A stretch of 64,000 nucleotides of DNA from JABCYV01 sp035512155 (GTDB taxonomy: Bacteria; Acidobacteriota; Terriglobia; Terriglobales; Acidobacteriaceae). The DNA is taken from NCBI GenBank assembly GCA_035512155.1, contig DATKEN010000051.1, forward strand, positions 1-64,000, in the 5' to 3' direction. Of this stretch, positions 15,880 to 25,066 are shown piece by piece. Every line of letters begins with the position of its first letter. Within the stretch, counting starts at the first letter, position 1. A model generated the notes under the pieces. It ran no database searches and was not told the origin of the DNA. It was given only the letters and a program-made list of their open reading frames with translations. Position numbers and translations under genes: made by a program.

Positions 15880-16826
15880 TGTTCTTAGCGCGCGGTGTCG
15901 CTCTCTCCTTGTCGGTCATGGTTCTACTTTACGCTTCGCTCTCCCTTGTGGTTGGCTGGGGATGGAGGATGGTGGAGCGACGTTTCCGCCGGTTCTCGGC
16001 GCAGGTCACGGCGGATTTCTTATTTGGTCTACGGATCATGCCGCTTGTGTTATCTGGTCTCGCAACCCTGGTGTTCATGGTGCCCTCCTTCTTGCTTCTG
16101 GAGCCGCATTCGATTGACGAACCAATCGGTGCGATTCCTCTGGCCCTGAGCTGCTGCGGTGTCCTGTTGTTCGTAGTCGGCATCTCTAAAGCGACCGTGG
16201 CACAGGTTAGGACGACGAAAGTCGTAGCTGATTGGTCGAGCGAAGCTACTCGTGCCGCAACGGGTGCGAGTGTCCCTGTGTTCCGCACTGGCAAGGTCGT
16301 CCCCGCCCTCACGGCTGCTGGCATTCTGAAATCCAAAGTACTAATGTCGGATGGTGCAGCAGCCGTCTTGACAGAGTCTGAGTTCCGAACGGCGATAGCG
16401 CACGAAGTTGCCCACGGACGACGCCGGGACAACTTGAAGAAGCTTCTCTTTCGCTTTTGCGCCTTCCCCGGAATGGCGGGGTTGGAGAAGGGATGGTCGG
16501 AGGCCGCGGAGATGGCGGCTGATGACGCAGCTGTGTCTAACGCCAGCGAAGCGCTTGACCTGGCATCAGCTTTGATCAAGCTTTCGCGATTCGAGCCAGT
16601 CCCGCAATCGGCAGAGCTGACTACAGCGTTGCTCCATAGCTCCGCCGCAACGGTGAGTGCCCGTGTCGAACGGCTGATCGCGTGGGATCATATTCATACC
16701 TCAACTCGGCGGTTCTCCACCTGGTATGCGCTGCTGCCAGCATTTGGGATGGTCGTCTGCGCGGCACTGACTTACAACGCCGCACTCAGCCAACTGCATC
16801 TCGTTACTGAGTGGCTGGTGCGGTAG
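15879..16826 (+). CDS. BlaR1-like M56 membrane metallopeptidase
   Basis: 315 aa. About four hydrophobic segments (near residues 7-27, 52-74, 85-105 and 285-305) surround a cytoplasmic zinc protease domain with HEVAH at 175-179 and Glu211 in EMAADDAAV as likely third ligand. This is the BlaR1/MecR1 M56 arrangement in which the protease cuts the BlaI-type repressor. The protein ends right after the last TM helix and has no penicillin-binding sensor domain, so the signal it reads is unknown. Coupled to the repressor gene by a one-base overlap. Confidence 0.88.
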   Translation: MFLARGVALSLSVMVLLYASLSLVVGWGWRMVERRFRRFSAQVTADFLFGLRIMPLVLSGLATLVFMVPSFLLLEPHSIDEPIGAIPLALSCCGVLLFVVGISKATVAQVRTTKVVADWSSEATRAATGASVPVFRTGKVVPALTAAGILKSKVLMSDGAAAVLTESEFRTAIAHEVAHGRRRDNLKKLLFRFCAFPGMAGLEKGWSEAAEMAADDAAVSNASEALDLASALIKLSRFEPVPQSAELTTALLHSSAATVSARVERLIAWDHIHTSTRRFSTWYALLPAFGMVVCAALTYNAALSQLHLVTEWLVR

Positions 16827-16870
16827 GTCCTCCTCGCAATTTGTTCGACCCTAATCCCCAGGCAACCCAT

Positions 16871-19800
16871 TCAAAAAGTCAGGTGCACACCCAACTGAGC
16901 GGCGAACGGAATGCCGACGGTCGTACCCGGACCGAAGAAATCTCCCAAAGCACCGGCCGGGACCAGCAACTGCCTAAAGCTGGTGATGGGCGTGAACCCG
17001 GACGGAGGACAGCCCAGCGGGCTTGTACAGACCCCGGTGACGTTGGAAAGATTGTTAACGGGAAGAACCGATATGTCGGTAACGTAATTCGCTCCGGGAT
17101 TGTTACGATTGATGAGATTGAAGAACTCCACGAACGGTATAACCGACCAGCGCTCTTTGAGTTTGAACGGCCGGCTAACTCGCAGGTCGGCCTGAACGTA
17201 AGGAGTCCCACGGAACTGGTCGAGCGCGGTCTGCACTCCGTTAATCACGGCGCGATTGTTGGCGGAATCTCCCAACCCGTTTATGTCTACCGGCGTGGTG
17301 AGCGTAAAAGGGCGGGCGCTCTCCGCCTGGGTGATGGTCGTGAGCTCGAAACCTCCCGGTACATAAAGAGTTCCCGCTAAAACGAAGCGGTGAGTGACGT
17401 CTTCTCCTGAAGGTCCATAGTCGCCCCGCCCAAAGGGGTTGAGCGGATTACAGACGCCATTCACGTAGTCAAAGAGTTCGCCGAGGACACAGCCCCACGT
17501 CTTCGCTCTCGATAAAGTGTAGTTCGTGACCAGATTGAAGCGTCGCGAGACATTGCCTTGCAGGTGGAGGAATAGAGCGTTATAGCTGGAGCGGTTGTCC
17601 GACTTGAAGACGGAAACGTTGGGAACCAAGGGTTGGTTCGCTGGGTTAGGAGAAAACAACGTGAAGCCCGCCAGGTAGTTGTAGGCTCGGTAGCTGTGAT
17701 TCCCTTGCTCGTGGGTGTAATCGGCGGCAAGGGTCCAGTTTGGGCTGAAAGCATGCTCAACTCCCGCCGACGCGTGCAGCGCGTACGGAGTCTTGTAATT
17801 CGAATCAATAATATTTCCCGCCGAAACGCAGCCAGGGTCGCCGGGATTGACGCACGGCCCAGGTGGCGCATTGACCGCCTGTAGCGCAGTGACCCAACCG
17901 CTCTGGGCCAAATCGTCGTAGAAAAGACCGAAGCCGACGCGGATCACGGTGGTCCCGGATTGTCCAGGAGAGTAGGCAACGCCCAGCCTCGGACCGAAGG
18001 CTTTGTGATAGTCGCGGGGAACGCCGGGAATCAGCGGTATCTGCAGGGCTTTAAGCGTGAGAAATACAGGGTTATCTCCCTGACTGCGGCCAGAAGCTGT
18101 GAGCAGTCCGAATGAAGTGTCGTAGCGCATGCCATAGTTCACGGTGAGGTGCGATGTTGCTCTCCAGGCATCCTGGGCGTACAGCCCTAGCCGCTGCACA
18201 TTCTGGGAAAAGCTGCCGTTCCGTGCAGGCGTGAATGTGCAGGTGATTCCGGAAGCTGGGTCGAGCGGCGCCGCACAGCGTTGACTGAAATAGAACTGCG
18301 TGGGGTTGGCGGCGTAGAAATTCGGATCGCTGGGATACGTGATCAGGGTTTCTGCTGTCCCCGAGAGTGCACCGCTCAACACCGGTTCGTGAATGAAGTT
18401 GATCCCGAGTTTCGGCGCGTGATCGCCGGAACCGCGACTGAGGTCGTAGCGGAACTGATACTTCTCCTGATTGCGCAAGACCGGGAAAGCGGTGATGGGC
18501 GTTTGAAACTGGTTGTCACCAAAGGTCTCGAAGCCGGAAATTGTTTGAGAGGTTGATGTGAACGGAAAAGCCAGCGCGAAGCCCAAGTTAGAATTGCGCG
18601 CCTCGGTAAGATGCAATCCACTGGCATTGAACACGAAGTTTCCCAACCACGTTGGACTGAACAGGTGCTGATTGCTGATCACCATGTTCAAGTAATTGTT
18701 GTGCTGCTCCAGACCAGTCGAGGGCAGCGCACCTTGCTGCACCAGCGCGTTATGGGTGACGTAGTTATCAATGGCAGCGCGAAGGAACCACTGCGACTTC
18801 GGCGATTGCGCCCAGTCGAAGCGCGCCGTACCTAGGTAGTCGCGAAACGGGACGGGCACGTTGTTGGGCACGGAAATCGAACTTATGCCAGGAATGAGAC
18901 CTTGCGAAGCTAAGGAGCCTAAAGCGCTGAACTGGGTCTGGCTGGCAGGGCTGTACGCGATGCTCGCGTTCTCATGCACGTATTCAAAAGACGAGAAAAA
19001 CCAGAGCTTGTCCTTCTTGATCGGGCCACCTATGGTGGCCGCATAGTTCTGACGCGAAAACGGCTGTTTCGGATTGGGAGCTGGATTTTCGATTGGGAAG
19101 CGCGCGTTAAGCGCCGCCGCTCGTTCATAAAAAGCTCCGCTGCCATGCCACTGGTTCGTGCCTCGCTTGGTAGTGATCACAACTGAGCCGGCGGTGGTGC
19201 GTCCTGTGTCGGCATCTTCCTGCGCAGTGCGCACGGCGAATTCCTGAATAGCATCGGGAGAAAAGTTCTGCAGAAATCCACCAATGAAATCATCTGAGTT
19301 ATCGCCACCGTCCACGGACAACTCATTGTTTAACCCTGAACTGCCGCCCGTGGAAACCGCGGTGATCCGCGCCTTGGTGGGATCCGAGGGCTCGACCGGC
19401 TCCGTACCTGGGGCTAGGTAAGCAATGTTAGCGAAGCTGCGAGCCGCCAGCGGCAGGGTTTCGAGGTCGTGAGTGGAAACGGTAGCCTGATGTACGACGC
19501 TCGCGAGGTCAATCGGCTGGGTCGTGATGGAAGAAGGCGGCGCCTGCACATTCACGATTTGCTGCACGGTTGCAGGGCTCATGGTCACGGTGATGTCGCG
19601 CGCGGAACTAACGACGACCTTCACATCGGATTGGGCGTCGGCAAAGCCCTTGGCGGTCACGGTCACGCGATAGAGACCCGGCAGCAATTCGTTGAGGCTG
19701 AATTCTCCGTGGTCGTCGCTTCTGGTCTCGCGCTTCAATGAAGACCCCGTCGCCTGTACCGTAATGTTTGCGGCTGGAACCCGGCCAGCGCTGGGGTCCT

Positions 19801-19936
19801 GGACCACACCCCGCAGTGTTCCCCGCGGATTCTGCGCGCTTATGGAGGACTGGAACGCGATGAAGGATAATGCCAGACAAACGGCGGTGGCGAACCGATT
19901 CGTGGCTCTCATTCTAGGGAATGACTTTTCTGACAT
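16871..19936 (-). CDS. Oar-like TonB-dependent outer-membrane protein
   Basis: 1021 aa. Sec signal at 1-34 (cut likely after SISA), carboxypeptidase-regulatory-like beta domain at about 38-115 (GTLRGVVQDPSAGRVPAANI), plug domain with LPLAARSFANIAYLAPGT and GLNNELSVDGGDNSDDFIG, then a long beta barrel ending in Phe, the outer-membrane insertion signal. This Oar-like layout is amplified in Acidobacteriota and is thought to import polysaccharide or other bulky substrates or to act in adhesion. No SusD partner or TonB/ExbB genes nearby. Start taken at 19936; Met9 is an alternative. Confidence 0.92.
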   Translation of the reverse strand: MSEKSFPRMRATNRFATAVCLALSFIAFQSSISAQNPRGTLRGVVQDPSAGRVPAANITVQATGSSLKRETRSDDHGEFSLNELLPGLYRVTVTAKGFADAQSDVKVVVSSARDITVTMSPATVQQIVNVQAPPSSITTQPIDLASVVHQATVSTHDLETLPLAARSFANIAYLAPGTEPVEPSDPTKARITAVSTGGSSGLNNELSVDGGDNSDDFIGGFLQNFSPDAIQEFAVRTAQEDADTGRTTAGSVVITTKRGTNQWHGSGAFYERAAALNARFPIENPAPNPKQPFSRQNYAATIGGPIKKDKLWFFSSFEYVHENASIAYSPASQTQFSALGSLASQGLIPGISSISVPNNVPVPFRDYLGTARFDWAQSPKSQWFLRAAIDNYVTHNALVQQGALPSTGLEQHNNYLNMVISNQHLFSPTWLGNFVFNASGLHLTEARNSNLGFALAFPFTSTSQTISGFETFGDNQFQTPITAFPVLRNQEKYQFRYDLSRGSGDHAPKLGINFIHEPVLSGALSGTAETLITYPSDPNFYAANPTQFYFSQRCAAPLDPASGITCTFTPARNGSFSQNVQRLGLYAQDAWRATSHLTVNYGMRYDTSFGLLTASGRSQGDNPVFLTLKALQIPLIPGVPRDYHKAFGPRLGVAYSPGQSGTTVIRVGFGLFYDDLAQSGWVTALQAVNAPPGPCVNPGDPGCVSAGNIIDSNYKTPYALHASAGVEHAFSPNWTLAADYTHEQGNHSYRAYNYLAGFTLFSPNPANQPLVPNVSVFKSDNRSSYNALFLHLQGNVSRRFNLVTNYTLSRAKTWGCVLGELFDYVNGVCNPLNPFGRGDYGPSGEDVTHRFVLAGTLYVPGGFELTTITQAESARPFTLTTPVDINGLGDSANNRAVINGVQTALDQFRGTPYVQADLRVSRPFKLKERWSVIPFVEFFNLINRNNPGANYVTDISVLPVNNLSNVTGVCTSPLGCPPSGFTPITSFRQLLVPAGALGDFFGPGTTVGIPFAAQLGVHLTF

Positions 19937-20032
19937 GCCGTTTTCTTAGGCTCGGGTGCACCAAGCGCCCAATGGCGCAAGACTAGCGTAGAAAAGCTGA
20001 CTACTACCAGAGTTCGTAGGAGTAGAGCGCCG

Positions 20033-20923
20033 TCAAACTTTCTTTTGTGCCGTGGCCACGCGCGGAATACCCTGCAGATCGTTCTTGATCTGGACGCAAT
20101 CCCAGCTTTCCAGGAGAGACTTCACTCCCGCGGCGATTGTTCCACTGATTTCCATCACCAGCCAACCTCCCGGGCGGAGAGCGGCCCGAGCAGCGGGGAT
20201 GAGATGTTCGATGACTTCGAGTCCCGTCGGTCCGGCAAAGATGGCATTGCGCGGCTCGAACTTGCGGACTTCAAGTTGAACCTGGTCTGCTTCAGATTCG
20301 CCGACGTATGGGGGGTTGGAAACAACAAAATCGAAGAAACTGGATTCGAGCCCCTGAAGCAAATCCGTATCATGAAAGATGATTCGGCTTGCGAGCTGGT
20401 GGCGGGCAGCGTTGGCCTCGGCAATTTCAAGTGCGTCGGGGGAAATGTCCGTAGCGTGAATTTCGGCGTGCGGCAACTCTTGGGCGAGGGCCAGCGCAAT
20501 GCAGCCAGAGCCGGTACCTACGTCCACGATGCGAAGTCGGTTGGCGTGTGAGAGCTTGCCCTGAGCTTGTCGAAGGGTCGCCCGTCCCTGCTCCACGTGA
20601 CCAAGTTCAAGTACGGTTTCGATCATGTGCTCGGTTTCAGGGCGTGGGATTAGGACCGCGGGCGTCACAATAAAATCCATCCCCCAAAACTCCTGATGGC
20701 CAGTGATGTACTGCGTGGGAACGCCGCGAGAACGTTGGCTCAGCGCTTGCTCATAGCGGGCCTGCTCATCGGCAGTTAGTTGCCGTTCGGGATGCGCGTA
20801 CAAATACGCCCGATCGCATCCGAGCGTGAACATGAGTAACAATTCGGCGTTCAGCCGTGGCGAAGGGACGCGAGCATCGGTGAGGCTGTCGATGGCAGAT
20901 TGCAGAATGTCGCGAAGGGTCAC
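20033..20923 (-). CDS. prmC: Release-factor glutamine methyltransferase PrmC (HemK)
   Basis: 296 aa SAM-dependent enzyme that methylates the Gln of the GGQ motif in release factors. N-terminal helical domain (1-80), SAM-binding DVGTGSGCIALALA at 134-147 and catalytic NPPY at 203-206 are all present. It lies directly downstream of prfA, its substrate, in the usual order. Residues about 115-127 (ATLRQAQGKLSHA) are an insertion in the linker encoded by a dispersed 19-bp repeat, which leaves the frame intact. Otherwise of normal length. Confidence 0.95.
   Translation of the reverse strand: MTLRDILQSAIDSLTDARVPSPRLNAELLLMFTLGCDRAYLYAHPERQLTADEQARYEQALSQRSRGVPTQYITGHQEFWGMDFIVTPAVLIPRPETEHMIETVLELGHVEQGRATLRQAQGKLSHANRLRIVDVGTGSGCIALALAQELPHAEIHATDISPDALEIAEANAARHQLASRIIFHDTDLLQGLESSFFDFVVSNPPYVGESEADQVQLEVRKFEPRNAIFAGPTGLEVIEHLIPAARAALRPGGWLVMEISGTIAAGVKSLLESWDCVQIKNDLQGIPRVATAQKKV
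20559..20577. repeat. Dispersed repeat inserted in frame in prmC
   Basis: CCCTGAGCTTGTCGAAGGG lies inside prmC between its N-terminal domain and the methyltransferase domain. Read on the coding strand it gives the peptide LRQAQGKLS. The same core is a widespread short repeat in many environmental genomes (from memory). Its ends CCCT/AGGG are inverted. Confidence 0.65.
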
Positions 20924-21021
20924 GAAGGTATTTCACCACCACAGAGGCACAGACACACGGAGAAAAGCATGGTATTGCAGACTTCGCTCACGATGACAAA
21001 TTCTTATAGATTAAGAGAGCT

Positions 21022-22101
21022 TCATGCAACGCCAGCGGTTTCCTGTTTCAACTTTTCCGCCTGGAAGTGAGTGACCAGAGCGTCGATCAAGGGCTGCAGC
21101 TTGCCGTCCATGACTTCCTGAAGTTGATGGATGGTCAAACCGATACGGTGGTCGGTCACACGGTTCTGAGGGAAGTTGTAGGTGCGAATCTTCTCGCTGC
21201 GGTCGCCCGATCCCACCATGGCCTTGCGTTCTTTGGCGAGCGCGTCCTGCTGTTTCTGCATTTCGATTTCGTAGAGGCGAGAACGCAGCACCCGCATGCC
21301 TTTCTCACGGTTCTTGATCTGCGATTTTTCATCCTGACAGCTTACGACGGTGTTGGTCGGGATATGCGTGATGCGCACGGCGGAGTAGGTCGTATTGACC
21401 GACTGGCCGCCAGGACCAGATGAGCAGAAGGTATCAATGCGGAGATCTTTGGCTTCGATCTTGATGTCCACGTCTTCTGCCTCGGGCAAGACGGCAACGG
21501 TCACGGCCGAAGTGTGTACTCGTCCCTGCTGCTCGGTAGCGGGAACCCGCTGTACGCGATGGACACCGCTTTCATATTTCAGTCGTGAAAAAACCCGCTG
21601 ACCCTCGATGATGGCGATCACTTCCTTCAGACCTCCGACCGACGACTCGGAAGTAGAAAGCACTTCGACCTTCCAACCCTGGGTCTCAGCGTAGCGGCTA
21701 TACATGCGGAACATTTCGGCGGCGAAGAGTGTGGCTTCGTCTCCGCCAGTACCCGCCCGAATTTCCAGGATCACGTCCTTTTCGTCATTGGGATCTTTGG
21801 GCAGGAGCAGAACCTTCAGTTCTTCCTCGACCCCGGTGACACGAGCTTCCAGCTTGTTCAGTTCTTCCAGCGCATAGGCACGCATCTCAGGATCTTTTTC
21901 ATCGGCCAGCATGGCCTTGCTCTCCGCGATGCCGCGTTTCAGGTCCTTGTATTCGCGATATAGTTCAGCTATGGGTGCAATTTCGCTGTGCGCCTTAGCG
22001 GTCTTCTGGTATCGAACTGAGTCGCTGGTAATCTCCGGCGAAGCGAGGGCCGCGTTTAGTTCCTCATAGCGGGCTTCGATTTGGTCGAGTCTTTCAAACA
22101 T
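21022..22101 (-). CDS. prfA: Peptide chain release factor 1
   Basis: 359 aa. Recognises UAA and UAG and triggers peptidyl-tRNA hydrolysis. The codon-recognition PAT motif (VPATEQ, 187-189) marks RF1 and the catalytic GGQ is at 231-233 (SSGPGGQSVNTTYSAVRI). Start set at MFERLDQIEARYEELN because GGAGA lies 7 nt upstream and length then fits the family; the open frame extends 11 codons further. Followed by prmC. Confidence 0.97.
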   Translation of the reverse strand: MFERLDQIEARYEELNAALASPEITSDSVRYQKTAKAHSEIAPIAELYREYKDLKRGIAESKAMLADEKDPEMRAYALEELNKLEARVTGVEEELKVLLLPKDPNDEKDVILEIRAGTGGDEATLFAAEMFRMYSRYAETQGWKVEVLSTSESSVGGLKEVIAIIEGQRVFSRLKYESGVHRVQRVPATEQQGRVHTSAVTVAVLPEAEDVDIKIEAKDLRIDTFCSSGPGGQSVNTTYSAVRITHIPTNTVVSCQDEKSQIKNREKGMRVLRSRLYEIEMQKQQDALAKERKAMVGSGDRSEKIRTYNFPQNRVTDHRIGLTIHQLQEVMDGKLQPLIDALVTHFQAEKLKQETAGVA

Positions 22102-22197
22102 TTGATCTCTCCGTAGAGAAGTGCCAAGCCGCATTACTACCGCGGCTGATTTTAGTAATGCAGGGAAAGAGAGAAGAATTTCGCGGCGGCGGGGCCG

Positions 22198-23184
22198 CTA
22201 GGCAATCACCAGTTCGCCGCCACGCTGCTTTTCGACGGCCATTGCCTGCTCCAATGCCACGATGGCGCACTCCGCCTGATCGTCCGTCGGAGGTTGCGTG
22301 GTGATGCGCTGCAGCCACAGGCCGGGAGCCGTCATCAGAGCGAAGAGTGATCCACGATGCTTGGCGGCGAAGCGGATGATCTCATAAGAAAGGCCCGCAA
22401 TCACAGGCAGCAACGCGATGCGCACGGCAAACCGTGCCCAGAACGTGGTGACGGGTATCACGGTGTACACCAGAATCGATATCAGCATCACTGTCATCAG
22501 AAAGCTGGTGCCGCAACGCGGGTGATAGGTCGAATACTTCTGCACCGCGCTGGTCTCGAGCGGATCACCGTTCTCGAACGCGTAGACAGTTTTGTGCTCG
22601 GCCCCGTGATATTCGTAGACACGATGAATGTCCCGCCAGAGGGAAACGGCCCAGATGAAAAACAGGAATAGCGCGATGCGGATGACGCCATCAACCAGGT
22701 TAAAGACGATCTGCTGGCCGAATACCGGGTTCACGCGTTTGAGTTCCGTGGCCGCCACCAGCGGCAGGAACTTGTACATGAAAATGAAAAATCCCACGGA
22801 AAAAATAACGTTGACCGCAGCCACCCAACCGCTGATTTCGAGCTTTTTGCCTTTTTCGTTGGCCGGAATTTCGTCGAGAGCAACGTTCGCGGAAAACTTC
22901 AAAGCGCGGAAACCCAGAGACATGGCATGTCCCAGGGTGATGACGCCGCGCATCACCGGCCAGCCCATCCATTTGTGCTTTTCTGAAAGGCGCTCAAGCG
23001 GCTCACTGTGCGTGGAAACTTCGCCGGAAGGCTTACGGCAGGCAATCGCCCAGGCATGGGGGGAGCGCATCATAACGCCCTCGAGCACAGCTTGGCCGCC
23101 GACCAGGGTCTCCTCGCCACCCTCGAGCACGGGCAACAGCTGGATAGCCACCAGGAAACGCCATAATGTGCGGAAACCCTGCAT
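22198..23184 (-). CDS. DUF1385 (YqhQ-like) membrane protein
   Basis: About 328 aa from the ATG at 23184; a TTG 12 codons upstream is possible. The conserved start GGEETLVGGQAVLEGVMMRS, the RKPSGEV segment and the late YHGAEHKTVYAFE block, with several TM helices (about 115-140, 165-190, 220-270), define the DUF1385/YqhQ family. Function is unknown in detail, but it is often next to prfA or rpmE, as here (96 nt upstream of prfA). The EYHGAEHK histidines may bind a metal or a ligand; that is inference. Confidence 0.88.
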   Translation of the reverse strand: MQGFRTLWRFLVAIQLLPVLEGGEETLVGGQAVLEGVMMRSPHAWAIACRKPSGEVSTHSEPLERLSEKHKWMGWPVMRGVITLGHAMSLGFRALKFSANVALDEIPANEKGKKLEISGWVAAVNVIFSVGFFIFMYKFLPLVAATELKRVNPVFGQQIVFNLVDGVIRIALFLFFIWAVSLWRDIHRVYEYHGAEHKTVYAFENGDPLETSAVQKYSTYHPRCGTSFLMTVMLISILVYTVIPVTTFWARFAVRIALLPVIAGLSYEIIRFAAKHRGSLFALMTAPGLWLQRITTQPPTDDQAECAIVALEQAMAVEKQRGGELVIA

Positions 23185-23255
23185 AGATATTGGATGATCC
23201 TTCCGGGCCCGAGGGCTCAACTAGTAAGGTTATCACAGGTATACAAGTCGGAGAC

Positions 23256-24962
23256 ATGCGAAAACTAGCCGAAGCTTGCGAGCGGATCGCAGCCACGACC
23301 AAAAAGCTCGAAAAGGTTTCGATCGTCGCCGACTATTTGAGGTTGCGAACGACGGAAGAGGCGGCTATCTCAGCCGTATTCCTTTCTGGGCGCCCTTTTC
23401 CGATGTGGCAGGAAGCCACACTGCAGGTAGGCGGATCGTTGCTGTGGCGAGTCGTGCAAGAACTCTCGGGGAAGAGCGAGCAGGAGCTGACCGCGGCCTA
23501 TCGCAAGCTGGGCGATTTAGGTGCGGTGGCGGACGAGATTCTGCCTTCGCATGAAGGAAGCGACCTGAGTGCGATCGAAGCGCAACAACGCTTTCAGAAG
23601 ATTGCTGCCACTCGTGGTCCTACGGCAAAAGCGGCGCTGATCCGGGAACTGATTTCACAAGTGACGCCTCTGGAAGCCAAATACATTGTAAAAATCATGA
23701 CCGGCGATTTGCGAATCGGATTGAAAGAGAGCCTGGTCGAAGAGGCGATTACAAAGGCCTATGGCGGGACGTTGGGCGAAGTGCAGCGCGCCAATATGCT
23801 GCTGGGTGATATCGGCGAAACCCTGCAACTGGCTGCAGCGGGCAAGTTAGGAGAGGCCAGGATGCGACTATTTCATCCTCTGGGCTTTATGCTGGCCAGC
23901 CCGGCGGAGTCTGCCGAAGACGCGCTGAGTTACTTCCAAAACATTCTGGTGGAGGACAAGTACGATGGCATCAGAGCGCAAGCACACTGCGCGGGAGACG
24001 AGGTACGTATCTTCTCGCGGACGCGAGACGAGATCACCGAGTCATTCCCTGAACTGCCTGACGCGTTGGCAGGGCTGCCGCAGGATGCGGTCCTCGACGG
24101 TGAAATCGCAGCCTGGAGTTACCTGGCCGCTGAGTCTAACGAAGCAGGACGAGCGCTCCCCTTCAGCGCGCTGCAGCAGCGGCTGGGGCGAAAGAAAGTG
24201 AGTGAGGAAATAATGCGGCGGGTGCCGGTCGTGTATCTCGCCTTTGACGTGCTATACGCAGGAGGCGAGTTGTTGATTGACCGTCCGTTGCGAGAGCGAG
24301 TGCAGATTCTCGACGAACTGCTGGCGGTGGAGCGTAAACCGGTGAAACTACGCTCGCGCAACGACCAGGGACAATTGATATTTGAGCCGCCCGAACCGGA
24401 GACGAACGCCCGAGTCCTACGCGCGCCCGTGTTTCAGGCCTCCTCGGCGCAGGAACTCGACCGACTTTTTGAAGCCGCCCAGGCCAGAGGGAACGAAGGG
24501 TTAATGGTGAAAGACCCCGAGTCGGTCTACACACCCGGACGGCGCGGCAAATCCTGGCTCAAGATGAAACGCGAACTGGCCACGCTCGACGTGGTGGTCA
24601 CGGCCGTCGAGTACGGCCACGGCAAACGCATCGGAGTTTTCAGCGATTACACCTTTGCGGTGCGGAATGGCGACCGGCTCGTGAACATTGGCAAAGCGTA
24701 CTCGGGGCTGACCGACGTCGAGATTGCCGAGATGACCAAGTGGTTTCTAGAACACACGGTTGAAGATCAGGGTCTCCGGTTGATTGTGGAACCGAAGATC
24801 GTGCTCGAAGTAGCCTTCAACAACATGATGAAATCCGACCGGCACGATAGCGGATATGCCCTGCGCTTCCCGAGGATTGTGCGGCTAAGACGAGATAAGC
24901 CTCCCGAGGACGCGGACACGATTGAGAGAGCGCGAGAAATTTACGAAAAGCAGAAGAATTGA
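23256..24962 (+). CDS. ATP-dependent DNA ligase
   Basis: 568 aa from ATG 23256 (GGAG 3 nt upstream; a longer frame starts at 23190). N-terminal helical DNA-binding domain (1-200), adenylation domain with motif I EDKYDGIR and nucleophile Lys235, and an OB-fold with motif V-like GKSWLKMKRE, the arrangement of the archaeal and bacterial LigB-type ligases that act in repair rather than replication. Not linked to Ku or LigD polymerase domains, so it is not a classic end-joining LigD. Divergent from the DUF1385 gene with a 71-bp gap. Confidence 0.92.
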   Translation: MRKLAEACERIAATTKKLEKVSIVADYLRLRTTEEAAISAVFLSGRPFPMWQEATLQVGGSLLWRVVQELSGKSEQELTAAYRKLGDLGAVADEILPSHEGSDLSAIEAQQRFQKIAATRGPTAKAALIRELISQVTPLEAKYIVKIMTGDLRIGLKESLVEEAITKAYGGTLGEVQRANMLLGDIGETLQLAAAGKLGEARMRLFHPLGFMLASPAESAEDALSYFQNILVEDKYDGIRAQAHCAGDEVRIFSRTRDEITESFPELPDALAGLPQDAVLDGEIAAWSYLAAESNEAGRALPFSALQQRLGRKKVSEEIMRRVPVVYLAFDVLYAGGELLIDRPLRERVQILDELLAVERKPVKLRSRNDQGQLIFEPPEPETNARVLRAPVFQASSAQELDRLFEAAQARGNEGLMVKDPESVYTPGRRGKSWLKMKRELATLDVVVTAVEYGHGKRIGVFSDYTFAVRNGDRLVNIGKAYSGLTDVEIAEMTKWFLEHTVEDQGLRLIVEPKIVLEVAFNNMMKSDRHDSGYALRFPRIVRLRRDKPPEDADTIERAREIYEKQKN

Positions 24963-24972
24963 AGATTGCCGA

Positions 24973-25038
24973 ATTTACGAATTAACCGATTGAAAATCTG
25001 AGACCCCCGATCTGAGTTCGCAAATCTAATTCGTAAAT
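24973..25038. repeat. Perfect 12-bp inverted repeat between convergent genes
   Basis: ATTTACGAATTA (24973-24984) and TAATTCGTAAAT (25027-25038) pair exactly with a 42-nt loop. It sits between the convergent ligase and cation-efflux genes, so it may serve as a bidirectional terminator or be a dispersed repeat unit. Loop length is large for an efficient terminator. Confidence 0.5.
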
Positions 25039-25066
25039 CCGTAAATATGGAATTCGCCAATGCCTT

